Source: Candidatus Bandiella numerosa (GTDB taxonomy: Bacteria; Pseudomonadota; Alphaproteobacteria; Rickettsiales; Midichloriaceae). From it: a stretch of 64,000 nucleotides of DNA. The stretch lies in NCBI RefSeq assembly GCF_029981845.1, contig NZ_CP104164.1:1054001-1118000 (forward strand). The letters run 5' to 3'. A program made the position numbers and the translations under genes. Positions 8,462 through 17,570 of this stretch are shown piece by piece. Each line of letters starts with the position of its first letter. Position 1 is the stretch's first letter. The notes under the pieces are model-generated. The model saw only the letters and a program-made list of their open reading frames with translations. It made no database searches and was not told where the DNA came from.

Positions 8462-8518
8462 AAAACATATTTTATTATTTAACATACTATTTTTAACGTG
8501 TAAATACTTTTTTATGAT

Positions 8519-8983
8519 ATGAATAAAGATTTTGACACTCAAGATTTAAGGCAAAATATATTAAGGATACTAAATATTAATTCTTTTTCTGAGATTAATC
8601 AGGCTAGATTCGCTGATTCTGCCGGCGTATCTAGAAACCATATGTTAAAAGTTTTATCAGGAGATACTAATAATCCAGGGATAAAAACCGTTGTTGCTAT
8701 TGCTAAAAAACTTGACTGTAGTATTGATGAACTTGTTGGTCACAAATCTTCTAAATCTTCTTCTTCGAATTTGTTATCTAAGGATTTAAATTTAAATGTT
8801 GATTTATTAAAAAACTCTTTTGATTATGTTATCTCTTATATTCAGAATAATAACATATCCCCCACTATTAATTCTGTTGTTGCTGCTCTTGATAATATAT
8901 ACGACTATTCCTTTCGTAGAAATTTAACCCATCCCGACCTTAAATTTGCTAAATGGATTCTTAGTTCCACCTTTGAAGGTTAA
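8519..8983 (+). CDS. XRE-family transcriptional regulator
   Basis: A 154-residue protein with an N-terminal helix-turn-helix of the Cro/CI type: NQARFADSAGVSRNHMLKVLSG followed by PGIKTVVAIAKKLDCSIDELVG (about residues 25-75). The C-terminal half (about 90-154) is of unknown type. It is divergent from the tra operon and separated from it by a promoter and inverted repeat, so it probably controls conjugation genes. Its 3' end overlaps the convergent symporter gene by 4 bases. No strong ribosome site is seen. Confidence 0.85.
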   Translation: MNKDFDTQDLRQNILRILNINSFSEINQARFADSAGVSRNHMLKVLSGDTNNPGIKTVVAIAKKLDCSIDELVGHKSSKSSSSNLLSKDLNLNVDLLKNSFDYVISYIQNNNISPTINSVVAALDNIYDYSFRRNLTHPDLKFAKWILSSTFEG

Positions 8984-11538
8984 TTTAATACTTTTGGATT
9001 TTTGTTTTGTGCAGAATAAATATTAATAAATTCAACATCATCTATTCCTATACTTTTAACTATTGACTCAATAATTACTACTATAGCATTTTTAGTGAAT
9101 TTTATTTTTATACCATCTTGCTCATTTATAATTTTTTCTACTAAATCAAAATCCATTATTTCTTCTGGGTTATTTTTACCCTTAATGTATTTTTTTACCT
9201 CTTTAATATTTAATTCCATGTTTGGTAAACTATATTTTATGATTATCTGATTATTTCTACTAATTACTGATATATCAATTCTCTTCTCATTAAAGCCAAT
9301 CATTTGATACGCTATACTGAATACTATTGTATATATCATCGATATTGGCTTTGTTGTTGTTATATTTTTTATTTTATTTTGAATATTAAATTTTACCTCT
9401 CTCTCTAATTCTGTGAATGCTAAATAATTTTTTAGCTCTTTTAGCATATCTTCTATACTCACTATAAAAACGTCATTTCTTTTTACATCTAAATCTAATC
9501 TTTTACTTAAATATGCCTTTCTAGCTTCCCAATAATTTATTGCTATATCTATTACCTTTTTATTAATACCGTAAGTCTCTTCCTTAAAACCTGATATAAA
9601 TTTTTTTATAAGAATTTCTTTTACCTTAAATATGAAAAATAATATAACCAATATGTATATAATTACTAAAGATAACACAGTAATGTTTACAATAAAAACA
9701 TCAAACTTAATAGGATTTAATATTACAAATGTCACACTTCCAAGTATAGCCCCTGCAACTAATAATATCATAAATATCCTGTAAAAAAATATAATACTAA
9801 ACACCACCACGGATATTACCATATTAGAAAGTGCTATACTTGAATTTGGCAGTGTATAGTACACATATGTTACTAAAAAAGGAAAGCAGTACCATGCAGT
9901 AAATAATATAAAAAGATTCTGCGATATACCTTGATTATTTTTAAAGGCTTTTCCCATAAAAATATAGATCACACTAAATGAACCAGCTAATATTATTAGT
10001 ATAATTGTATCTACGGTTAACGCATTACCAATAATCTCTATAATTCCTGTGAAAATTGGAATGGGTATAATTGCATAACCTAATTGACTTACCGGTATTT
10101 TCATATCATCGATAATATTCCTCGTTACACACTCTAAATTACTTATATATCTTCTTTCGCCATTTATTTTCTCCTGCATTAAATACTTAATTAACATAAA
10201 TGCTACGAAGCTTAATGCTAAGCTTATTAAATATGCCGCATGATCTATTTCAGGTGCAAATATTTTTAGCAATGTATACGATAAAAAGCCTGTTATTGAA
10301 CTAGCCCAAAATATTACATCCCTTCCTTTCTTTATAAATAATCCTCCAACAAATGGTACAAATATCATGGCAAAATAATACTCTGACACAAAAAAAACTA
10401 TATCAAGTAAGCTTTTAGCCTTTATCGCAATAAATAATCCTAATACACCACTGAACAGTGTAACTATTTTTACTATATTTACTTTATTTACCTTATTTGT
10501 TATAGATTTAGGAACTAAATTCTCGACAAAAATAACTGCTCCAGTATTTATTAAAGAATCTGCTGATGATAAAACAACTGCAAGCATTGCTGTGGCAAAT
10601 AACCCTCGAAGAAAATTATTCTGAATAACATTATCTATTGTTTTAAAAAATATTAAATTACCTTCTAAGCCTGGATACTTATTAATAGCTACCATTGCTA
10701 CTACTATTGTGAATAATGTGCATATGACCTTAATTAGAATCCAAAAATATATGGTTTGTCTGTTTTGCAGTTGATTCCGTCCCATCAATATCCTATGAAT
10801 ATAAATAGGAGATATTTCCGGAGATAAACTGAGAATAAGTAGAGAAATATAACTGAACAAATTAAAATTTTCTCTTACTTGCCACACATTAGATTTAGTC
10901 AATAGAAATATTCCATCATTTTCACTTAATAAAAAAAATGCAAACATGGGCAATACAATTATAAATATAATGAATTGTAAAACATCCGTTTGCACAACAG
11001 ATTTTATTCCACCAACTGCAGAATATATTGTAATAATCATAAAAGCTATAATCGTAGCAAGTACTGAAGGATACCCTAAAGCATACTCTATAATAATACC
11101 AGTTGCCTTAACCTGCATTGCTAAAACCCCAAAACAATACATATATGCTACAAAAGCAACAAATCTCTCTACTGAATTTCCGTAAACTTTCGATATTACC
11201 GAAACAACACTTAATCTTCCATAATATTGATTAAATTGTGGTAATATATATCGTGCAAACAATACATGAGCAAAACAACCAAATACTGGTAAAAAAGCAA
11301 ACAATAAGCCATTTTTATAAAATAATGTAACATACCCTATAGTATTACCAGCTCCTATAAAAGTGGCGACCATTGTTGCAACCAATACTGGTGTAGAAAA
11401 TGCTTTACTTCCTAATGCATAATCCTTAATACTCTTTGGTTTATCTTTATATAGTATTCCTACCACTAAAAATAAAAATAACCCTGCGTATACATATACT
11501 CCAACATCCAAATTAATTAATGTTTTTATAATCTCCAT
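8980..11538 (-). CDS. Sodium/solute symporter fused to a degenerate sensor-kinase-like domain
   Basis: An 852-residue protein. Residues 1 to about 450 are an SSS-family (PutP-like) symporter with many membrane helices (SKAFSTPVLVATMVATFIGAG in the first, then SAVGGIKSVVQTDVLQFIIF). A further hydrophobic block (about 470-640) is followed by a soluble C-terminal region (about 655-852). In related proteins such as CbrA this part is a histidine kinase, but I see no H-box (HExxTP) or G-box (GxGxG), so it is probably not a kinase. It follows the oligopeptidase gene by 14 bases. It may sense or import a solute or peptide; the substrate is unknown. The copy at 33527 keeps all kinase motifs. Confidence 0.8.
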   Translation of the reverse strand: MEIIKTLINLDVGVYVYAGLFLFLVVGILYKDKPKSIKDYALGSKAFSTPVLVATMVATFIGAGNTIGYVTLFYKNGLLFAFLPVFGCFAHVLFARYILPQFNQYYGRLSVVSVISKVYGNSVERFVAFVAYMYCFGVLAMQVKATGIIIEYALGYPSVLATIIAFMIITIYSAVGGIKSVVQTDVLQFIIFIIVLPMFAFFLLSENDGIFLLTKSNVWQVRENFNLFSYISLLILSLSPEISPIYIHRILMGRNQLQNRQTIYFWILIKVICTLFTIVVAMVAINKYPGLEGNLIFFKTIDNVIQNNFLRGLFATAMLAVVLSSADSLINTGAVIFVENLVPKSITNKVNKVNIVKIVTLFSGVLGLFIAIKAKSLLDIVFFVSEYYFAMIFVPFVGGLFIKKGRDVIFWASSITGFLSYTLLKIFAPEIDHAAYLISLALSFVAFMLIKYLMQEKINGERRYISNLECVTRNIIDDMKIPVSQLGYAIIPIPIFTGIIEIIGNALTVDTIILIILAGSFSVIYIFMGKAFKNNQGISQNLFILFTAWYCFPFLVTYVYYTLPNSSIALSNMVISVVVFSIIFFYRIFMILLVAGAILGSVTFVILNPIKFDVFIVNITVLSLVIIYILVILFFIFKVKEILIKKFISGFKEETYGINKKVIDIAINYWEARKAYLSKRLDLDVKRNDVFIVSIEDMLKELKNYLAFTELEREVKFNIQNKIKNITTTKPISMIYTIVFSIAYQMIGFNEKRIDISVISRNNQIIIKYSLPNMELNIKEVKKYIKGKNNPEEIMDFDLVEKIINEQDGIKIKFTKNAIVVIIESIVKSIGIDDVEFINIYSAQNKNPKVLN

Positions 11539-11552
11539 AATATCACTATTGC

Positions 11553-13706
11553 TTAGTGGGTAGATGTATTCAGATTTATTAGTATAAAATTATACATCCT
11601 TGCTTGCTGATCCAAGTAATAATTTTTTCCACTAAACCCAAAGTGCCCATTTTCTGTATTTATATGTAATAAAATAGGATTTGCTCCTTTATTATAGTAC
11701 CTTAATTTTGCTACCCATTTAGTGGGTTCCCAATACGCAATTCTTAGATCTGAAATTCCTCCTGTTACATATAAAGCAGGATATTTTTGTTTTTTTATAT
11801 TATCATACGCTGAATAGGATTTTATATAGTCATAATATTCTTTTATTTTTGGATTGCCTAATTCTGTATAATGAAATGGAGTATTTTTTAGACTTTTATC
11901 CAGCATAGTATTCAATGTATCTACAGAAGGTACTTCCGCCACTGCAACTTTTAACAATTCTGGTCTTTCATTTATAACATACCCTATAATCATACCTCCA
12001 GCACTTGCACCATATCCTACAATCTTGTCTTTCGATCCATATTTTCTTTTTACTAATCCCTCTGCACAATTTATGTAATCATAAAAAGTCCGTTTCTTTG
12101 TTAAAAGCTTGGCATCTTCATACCATTTATATCCTTGCTCACTTCCTCCCCTTATATGCGCTATTGCATACACAAAACCCCTATCCACTAATGAAAATAT
12201 ATTTGGATCAAATTTTGCAAAACTTGAAATGCCATATGCTCCATACCCATATAATAAAAGTGGATTTGTTCCATCCCTTTTAAATCTATCTTTTTTATAA
12301 AACAATGATACTGGTATTTTGACCCCATCATCTGCTATAATGTATATCTTTTCTGTCTGATATTTATCTTTACAATACCCTCCTTTCACTCCTTGTGTCT
12401 TTCTTACATATAACTTACCCCTTTTACAATCATAATCATATACCGTTTGCGGCGTTATAAATGATGAATAGTTAATTCTTACTAAATCTGTGTCATAAGT
12501 TGTAAAAAATCCATATGCATTGTATGTTTCTTCATCAAATTTTACTTCCTCACTTTTTTCAGTCTTATCAAAAACTACTATTTTATTAACTCCATTTACT
12601 CTCACATTAACTACTAAATATCCCTTTGATACACTAAAATCTTCTAAAAATTGGCTATCACTGTGTGAAATTATTTCAATCCATTTTTCTTTATTATTGA
12701 ACTGATACTCGTTCAGTTTTACTAATCTAAAATTTTTTCCCTTATCGTTGATTTTTAAATAAAATGTATCATGGCCATGATCGATGTAATATGATCTTCC
12801 AAGTTCTCTATTTAATAGCAAGCTTGGACTAAGGACTAGTTCATTTTCTATATTTAAAATTCTTATTTCATTTTCTACATTGTTAGATGGATTAATAATT
12901 AAATATTTGTTATCAGATGTCTTCTTTATATCAATACTAAATCTTTCATCTTTCTCCTTATATATGATTATATCCTCGGATTGATTTCTACCTAATTCAT
13001 GATAATATACCTCTGTTATCCTAGATTTATCATCCCTTTTACTATAAAAAAATCCTTTGTTGTTCCCATGCCATATTATATTACCCCACATATCATTAAC
13101 TATATTACTATCTACTTCTCCTGTTTTCAAATTTTTTACACTTAAACTATATTTCTCTCCCCCAATTAAATCTTCTGTATATGTTATTTTATCATGTTTT
13201 GGACTTGGATATATTGAATCCACTTTATACCCTTTCATTTTTCCTTCCGCTAATTTATTAACATCTAATATTTTTTCTTCTCGTCCTTTTAAATAATCCT
13301 TTTTCCTAAATAGCGCAAAGTAATTACCTGAATACTTACGATAGTAATAATAATTATCAATTTTTTTTGGATATCCTTCTTCTTCCTCCATTACCCTCTG
13401 TTTCATTTCATTATATAACTTTTCTTCCTGTTCCTTGTATTGTGAAAAATATCTCTCTGTATAATCGTTCTCTTCTTTTATATATCCAAGTATTTCTTTA
13501 TTTTTTACCTCAGGCCAATTCTCATCTCTTAGCCAACGATAATTATCTACTAATACCTTTCCATGTACTATCTCCTCATATTTTTCCCTTTTTGCTTTTG
13601 GCAAAATTATGTTCTTTTTAATTTCTAAAGCATTAACATTCAAAGCCAATAGAGCACACAGTATGACAGGCAGAAAAGTACGAATCTTATTGCTAAATTT
13701 TTTCAT
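11553..13706 (-). CDS. Exported prolyl oligopeptidase (S9A)
   Basis: A 717-residue S9A serine peptidase with a beta-propeller (about residues 80-430) and a C-terminal alpha/beta-hydrolase domain. The triad is visible: Ser568 in GASAGG, Asp653 in GGISDLRIAYW and His688 in ENGHFG. The oxyanion-region motif LLLYGYGAYG is present. The N-terminus (residues 1-27, TFLPVILCALLALNVNALE) is a signal peptide, so the enzyme acts in the periplasm or outside, unlike most prolyl oligopeptidases. Such enzymes cleave, and in some eukaryotes cyclise, short peptides. It lies between a 68-residue peptide gene and a symporter-sensor gene in one operon. Oligopeptidase B is the alternative family name. Confidence 0.92.
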   Translation of the reverse strand: MKKFSNKIRTFLPVILCALLALNVNALEIKKNIILPKAKREKYEEIVHGKVLVDNYRWLRDENWPEVKNKEILGYIKEENDYTERYFSQYKEQEEKLYNEMKQRVMEEEEGYPKKIDNYYYYRKYSGNYFALFRKKDYLKGREEKILDVNKLAEGKMKGYKVDSIYPSPKHDKITYTEDLIGGEKYSLSVKNLKTGEVDSNIVNDMWGNIIWHGNNKGFFYSKRDDKSRITEVYYHELGRNQSEDIIIYKEKDERFSIDIKKTSDNKYLIINPSNNVENEIRILNIENELVLSPSLLLNRELGRSYYIDHGHDTFYLKINDKGKNFRLVKLNEYQFNNKEKWIEIISHSDSQFLEDFSVSKGYLVVNVRVNGVNKIVVFDKTEKSEEVKFDEETYNAYGFFTTYDTDLVRINYSSFITPQTVYDYDCKRGKLYVRKTQGVKGGYCKDKYQTEKIYIIADDGVKIPVSLFYKKDRFKRDGTNPLLLYGYGAYGISSFAKFDPNIFSLVDRGFVYAIAHIRGGSEQGYKWYEDAKLLTKKRTFYDYINCAEGLVKRKYGSKDKIVGYGASAGGMIIGYVINERPELLKVAVAEVPSVDTLNTMLDKSLKNTPFHYTELGNPKIKEYYDYIKSYSAYDNIKKQKYPALYVTGGISDLRIAYWEPTKWVAKLRYYNKGANPILLHINTENGHFGFSGKNYYLDQQARMYNFILINLNTSTH

Positions 13707-13778
13707 TTCATTTTTATACTTCAGATATACTTTAGATTAAAAACATACCTCTGCCTAAGGAGTAAGTAATAAAACTAA

Positions 13779-13985
13779 CTATACACTTCCACCACCACTA
13801 CTTCTATCGCAACCGCCACCACTTACAGGCTCAGCTGCTTCAGCAAAGAACCCAGTAAGTGGGAAAGGATCGTACTCTTTAATAAAGTCATTAATAGCGA
13901 AAAATCCATAAGCTAAATTCTCACCTATCGTTTCTAAAGATCCTTGTAAAAACTCTACTGAAGAATCATAATATAAATCCTGCAT
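13779..13985 (-). CDS. Small acidic peptide with Gly/Cys-rich tail, upstream of the oligopeptidase
   Basis: The start at 13985 is preceded by a near-perfect GGAGGT ribosome site, better than the ATG at 14009. The 68-residue product has an acidic body rich in Phe, Tyr, Leu and Asp (SVEFLQGSLETIGENLAYGF) and a tail EPVSGGGCDRSSGGGSV with one Cys and repeated Gly-Gly-Gly. No membrane or signal segment is seen. It is 72 bases upstream of the exported prolyl oligopeptidase. The leader-like body plus simple tail recalls precursors of modified peptides, but no modification enzyme is adjacent, so the role is open. Confidence 0.55.
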   Translation of the reverse strand: MQDLYYDSSVEFLQGSLETIGENLAYGFFAINDFIKEYDPFPLTGFFAEAAEPVSGGGCDRSSGGGSV

Positions 13986-14234
13986 AACTACCTCCAATAT
14001 TTGAATCATTAATAATGCTTATTTAACTAACTATTAAACTCATTTGTTATTTAAATCTGCAAATAATTTTAGCATTATAATGAATGGTAGTCAATATTGC
14101 AAAACACACAATAAAAGCCTATTGCTACTCTATTTGGTATGAAATAATCTCATGATTTTAAAATATCCCTTTATTAGAAGCTAGTATTATCAATATATTT
14201 AAAAATTCTTTATTTTCTTTTTTATTATTTATCT

Positions 14235-14966
14235 TTATTTACATAAAATTTCTTTAAGAAATATTTTCATTATTTCCCAAGCTCTATTTGATGATAATTC
14301 ATTATAAACAGTTCCTAATTTTTCATCATTGGCCCTAGGATTTGTAAATGCATGTTTTGTATTGCCAAAAATATGTATTTGCCAATCTGCATTTCTTTTC
14401 GCCATTTCCTTCTTAAATTTCTCTACCTCTTCTCTACTGACCATTGGATCATTATCACCATGTAATATTAACACTTTTGGCTCTATTTTTTCATTTTCTT
14501 TATTTTTATTTTCTTCTAATTCTGGTAAAAGACCATGAAAACTTACAACTCCTTTCACTTGAAAATTATACCTTGCCATATCTATTACACATAATCCTCC
14601 AAAACAATATCCTATTGCCACCACTTTAGTAGGATCTACTTTTGATAAAGTAGCTAACACTTCTAATGAAACTTTTAACTTTTCTTTTAATAATTCTCTA
14701 TTTTGTATAAGAGGATTCATTAACTTTTGATTTTCTTCTACTGTTTTCCCTATTTTTGCTTCTCCATATAAATCTACTGCAAATCCCACATATCCTAATT
14801 TTGATATTTTATCCGCTATGTTACATACTTCCTTATCTCTTCCTGACCATGCGTGAACTATCATTACCGCTGGTAACTTAGTTTTTTTTATTGGATAAGC
14901 ACAATATCCTTCATGTGTTATTCCTGATATTTCATACTTTATTATTTTGCTTTCTATGTTTTCCAT
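14235..14966 (-). CDS. Dienelactone hydrolase family protein
   Basis: A 243-residue alpha/beta hydrolase. The nucleophile Cys121 is in GYCFGG, the acid is Asp171 or Asp173 in HGDNDPMV, and His205 is in KHAFTNP: the Cys-Asp-His triad of dienelactone hydrolases. The strand ending VMIVHAWSGRDKEV is also typical. Members hydrolyse lactones or esters; the substrate here is unknown. No signal peptide is seen, so it is probably cytoplasmic. It stands alone on the minus strand between the small-peptide operon and the broken replication gene. It is intact. Confidence 0.9.
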   Translation of the reverse strand: MENIESKIIKYEISGITHEGYCAYPIKKTKLPAVMIVHAWSGRDKEVCNIADKISKLGYVGFAVDLYGEAKIGKTVEENQKLMNPLIQNRELLKEKLKVSLEVLATLSKVDPTKVVAIGYCFGGLCVIDMARYNFQVKGVVSFHGLLPELEENKNKENEKIEPKVLILHGDNDPMVSREEVEKFKKEMAKRNADWQIHIFGNTKHAFTNPRANDEKLGTVYNELSSNRAWEIMKIFLKEILCK

Positions 14967-15013
14967 TATTGTAATTTTTTTCTATTTACACATAATCAAT
15001 CCTAATATTTTTA

Positions 15014-16432
15014 TCATATTGAGTGCAAGCCTATTTTACCCATACCATCACTTATATCAAAATATTCTATTTCTTTCCCTTTTTTATTCAATTCCTCTAT
15101 TACCATCTCATTTATTCCTTTATCATCAACTACCTCTTTTGTTCTTTCTCTTATTTTTTTCCTTGCCTCCATTTTTGTTAATCCCAAATATTTCTTCATT
15201 ACGTAGCTTTCATACAGACTTTCCCTCAATACTGCATATTCGTTTGTTCTAAATATGCTGTGATATGATATGTGCTTTATAGCTTTCAATATGCCATATT
15301 CATCTTCTTTTCTTTCTGCTTGGTTTATTTTGATATATTCCTCAAATTCTCTTCTTTCTTTTGTTTCATCTATTTTGAGCTTTATATACTCTGATATTTT
15401 TTTATCCATTTTATTTACTACTTCCTCTTTCTTCTCTTCTATATTTTTCGTTATATTATTTATATCCAGCTCTCTATCTCCTACTCCATATTCTCCATTT
15501 AATATCTTTTCTATCGTTTCCTCTTTTATTAACCAGCCAAAAACTGCCTTAAAGTTATTCTTTGTTTTCTTTTCTCCCATTAGGAACTAGCTACTATTTA
15601 CTTTACATGCATATTCTCTCCAGTTATTTAGATCACCTTTAAATGCTGTTTTATATAGATTTAATAATACTTCTTGGTTCTTTTTATTACTATAAGCTTT
15701 GATTGGACTGATTGAATACTCAAATACTTTGTTCCATATGTAGACCATTTTATTTATTATTTCTTTCTCATTAGAATTTATAGGATTTTCTTCTATTTTT
15801 TCCTTTAAAGTATTTTCTAACTCAACGCCATCCTTTTTATAAGAAGGTTTATTTGTATAGTTATTCTTTGTTATTATGATATGATGAAAATCGACAGATC
15901 GATTTGTTGTCTTTTCAGCAAGTAAAATTGTATTTGCAAAAGCAATAGACTTAATTTTTTTAGATGCTAATTTAAAAACATTACTTGTATAGTTATTATT
16001 ATTTGTATTAGATAAATTAATACTCTCTTCATTCTTTGTATAGTAGCTTTCAGAGTGCATAGTAATTAAGGAATTATATTTTTTTAAATCTATAGTATAC
16101 CATTTAGTGTGGTTCCATTTTCCAGCATTAATCTTAACAGACTTAATTAAACCTGTATCTTCTAGAGTTTTAATAGTTTTTCTTAATTTATACATAGATA
16201 AATAAGGAAATTGTTTTTTCCAAGAGGGGAGAGAATTGTATATCCATGCACCCTCATGATTTGGCAAATATCTCCCACATTTAGAAACCCAGTAATTCAA
16301 TTTATTTAAAAATAATGCAGCTTCAATGCCAATTATATTGGCTAAATTTGTGTCAAATATATTGCATGTTTTGTTAGATATCTTTAGTTCATCATTTGTA
16401 TGTATGTTTGTGTAATTAAAATTCATATTCAC
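15014..16432 (-). pseudogene. Second replication-initiator-like gene, split by one amber codon
   Basis: Two frames, 16432-15587 and 15580-15014, are one gene read in the same frame and separated by TAG. The intact paralogue at 6013 has NSSQFLMG where this copy has NSS-stop-FLMG: CAG has become TAG. The product would have an N-terminal winged helix (IIGIEAALFLNKLNYWVSK, SWKKQFPYLSMYKLRKTIKTL), a low-complexity Asn-rich middle, and the C-terminal block with KNNFKAVFGWLIKE. It sits next to parAB, so it may have been the replication protein of the element. It may be a pseudogene, or two pieces that still work, or be read through. Confidence 0.75.
15451..15630. repeat. Direct repeat copy 2 (with 6471-6650)
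   Basis: Partner of the repeat at 6471-6650. It lies over the amber codon of the broken replication gene, so gene conversion from the intact copy could in principle repair it. Confidence 0.85.
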
Positions 16433-16598
16433 CTCTCAATAAAAAGTCCCCCCAAGGGGACTGATAAATTTATTGCACAATGAATACTTATATGGTATAG
16501 CTTGAATAGTGAGTTACAAGTTACACTTCGTGCATTCATTATGCGGATTTGTAAAATAGATAGGCCTTCTAGTAGTCGGAGCTTTTAGAAGGTCTTTT
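16433..16598 (-). promoter_or_regulatory. Hairpin-rich region between parB and the replication gene
   Basis: Read on the minus strand, parB is followed by a hairpin (GACCTTCTA with TAGAAGGCC), then by near-complementary arms GCATAATGAAT and ATTCATTGTGC, and then by AGTCCCCTTGGGGGGACT followed by six T, about 15 bases before the replication-gene ATG. The last is a typical intrinsic terminator. It may end parAB transcription, act as an attenuator for the replication gene, or end a small RNA made from this region. Plasmid copy-control RNAs lie in such places, but no antisense promoter was established. Confidence 0.55.
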
Positions 16599-17567
16599 TT
16601 ATTTAATTTCCATAAGCATCTCCTCTAATAATTTTTTAAATAAATGGGATATCTGTTCTTTATCTAATTTACCGCTAGATATTAAGAATGAGATATTTCT
16701 TGGAAAATGTATGGATGGTATAGAATTGTTATCGTTCCTCCAAGTGTATAAATGTCTCCCATTATGAGAGTAAATTTTTTCACTTGAGGGGATGCTTTCT
16801 ACTTGATTAACGTATTTATTAACAAGAGTAGTTAACTTATTTTTACCAATTGTCCCTTCTGCAATTTGCTGCGCATACTTCAATATACCTTCTATATATT
16901 TATCACCTTTAATACTTAATTGTTTTATTTGTTCTGCAGTACCAGAGCTTATTTTAGTCATATCTTTTAGAGCTTCCTGTATTTGCAGTGGTATTTTGCT
17001 AAATGATAATAATCTAGAAACTTGTTGTTTGCTTATTTTTAATTTATCTACTAAATCTGACTGACTCAATATTTTTTTTTCAATTAGTTTTGCATAACTC
17101 ATTCCTTTAGCATAATCAGATAGCGCTGATCTGTTAGAATTTTCTGATATTTGTACTAGAGCAGCCTCATTATCTGATAAATTTCGCACCAATACTTTAA
17201 GAGGAAGATGTGCTTTTTGTGCTGCTCTCCATCTTCTTTCCCCTGCAATTAATTCATATTGAAAATTGCTATCATTAGGTAGTTTTCTTACTATACATGG
17301 GATCTGCTGTCCCATAGACAAAAACTCTTCTGCTAATGCATCTATATCACCTAACTCATTTTCTGGTCTGTCATGAAATTCCCAATTTTTAATGACATAA
17401 GGATCTATCTCTATTACCATGTCTTTGTGATGTGAAACAATAGAAATTGGATCTTGATTAACAACTAATTCTTGCTCTAGTGATTCACCCTCTGGGTTGT
17501 AAGGTCTATATTCTCTTTTTTTAAATATTTTTTTCTTACTTGTTTGTAAATCTTCTATTTTAGGCAT
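16599..17567 (-). CDS. parB: ParB-type partition protein
   Basis: A 322-residue protein with the ParB/Sulfiredoxin-fold motifs: ELIAGERRWRAAQKAHL (about residues 100-115, the GERR box), LVQISENSNRSALSDYAKG, and a helix-turn-helix (LSQSDLVDKLKISKQQVSRLL, about 165-185). ParB binds parS centromere sites and, with ParA, segregates the replicon. It begins 3 bases after the parA stop. The size and the helix-turn-helix-bearing ParA partner are of plasmid type rather than the chromosomal pair. No obvious parS repeat cluster was recognised nearby. Confidence 0.92.
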   Translation of the reverse strand: MPKIEDLQTSKKKIFKKREYRPYNPEGESLEQELVVNQDPISIVSHHKDMVIEIDPYVIKNWEFHDRPENELGDIDALAEEFLSMGQQIPCIVRKLPNDSNFQYELIAGERRWRAAQKAHLPLKVLVRNLSDNEAALVQISENSNRSALSDYAKGMSYAKLIEKKILSQSDLVDKLKISKQQVSRLLSFSKIPLQIQEALKDMTKISSGTAEQIKQLSIKGDKYIEGILKYAQQIAEGTIGKNKLTTLVNKYVNQVESIPSSEKIYSHNGRHLYTWRNDNNSIPSIHFPRNISFLISSGKLDKEQISHLFKKLLEEMLMEIK

Positions 17568-17570
17568 ATT

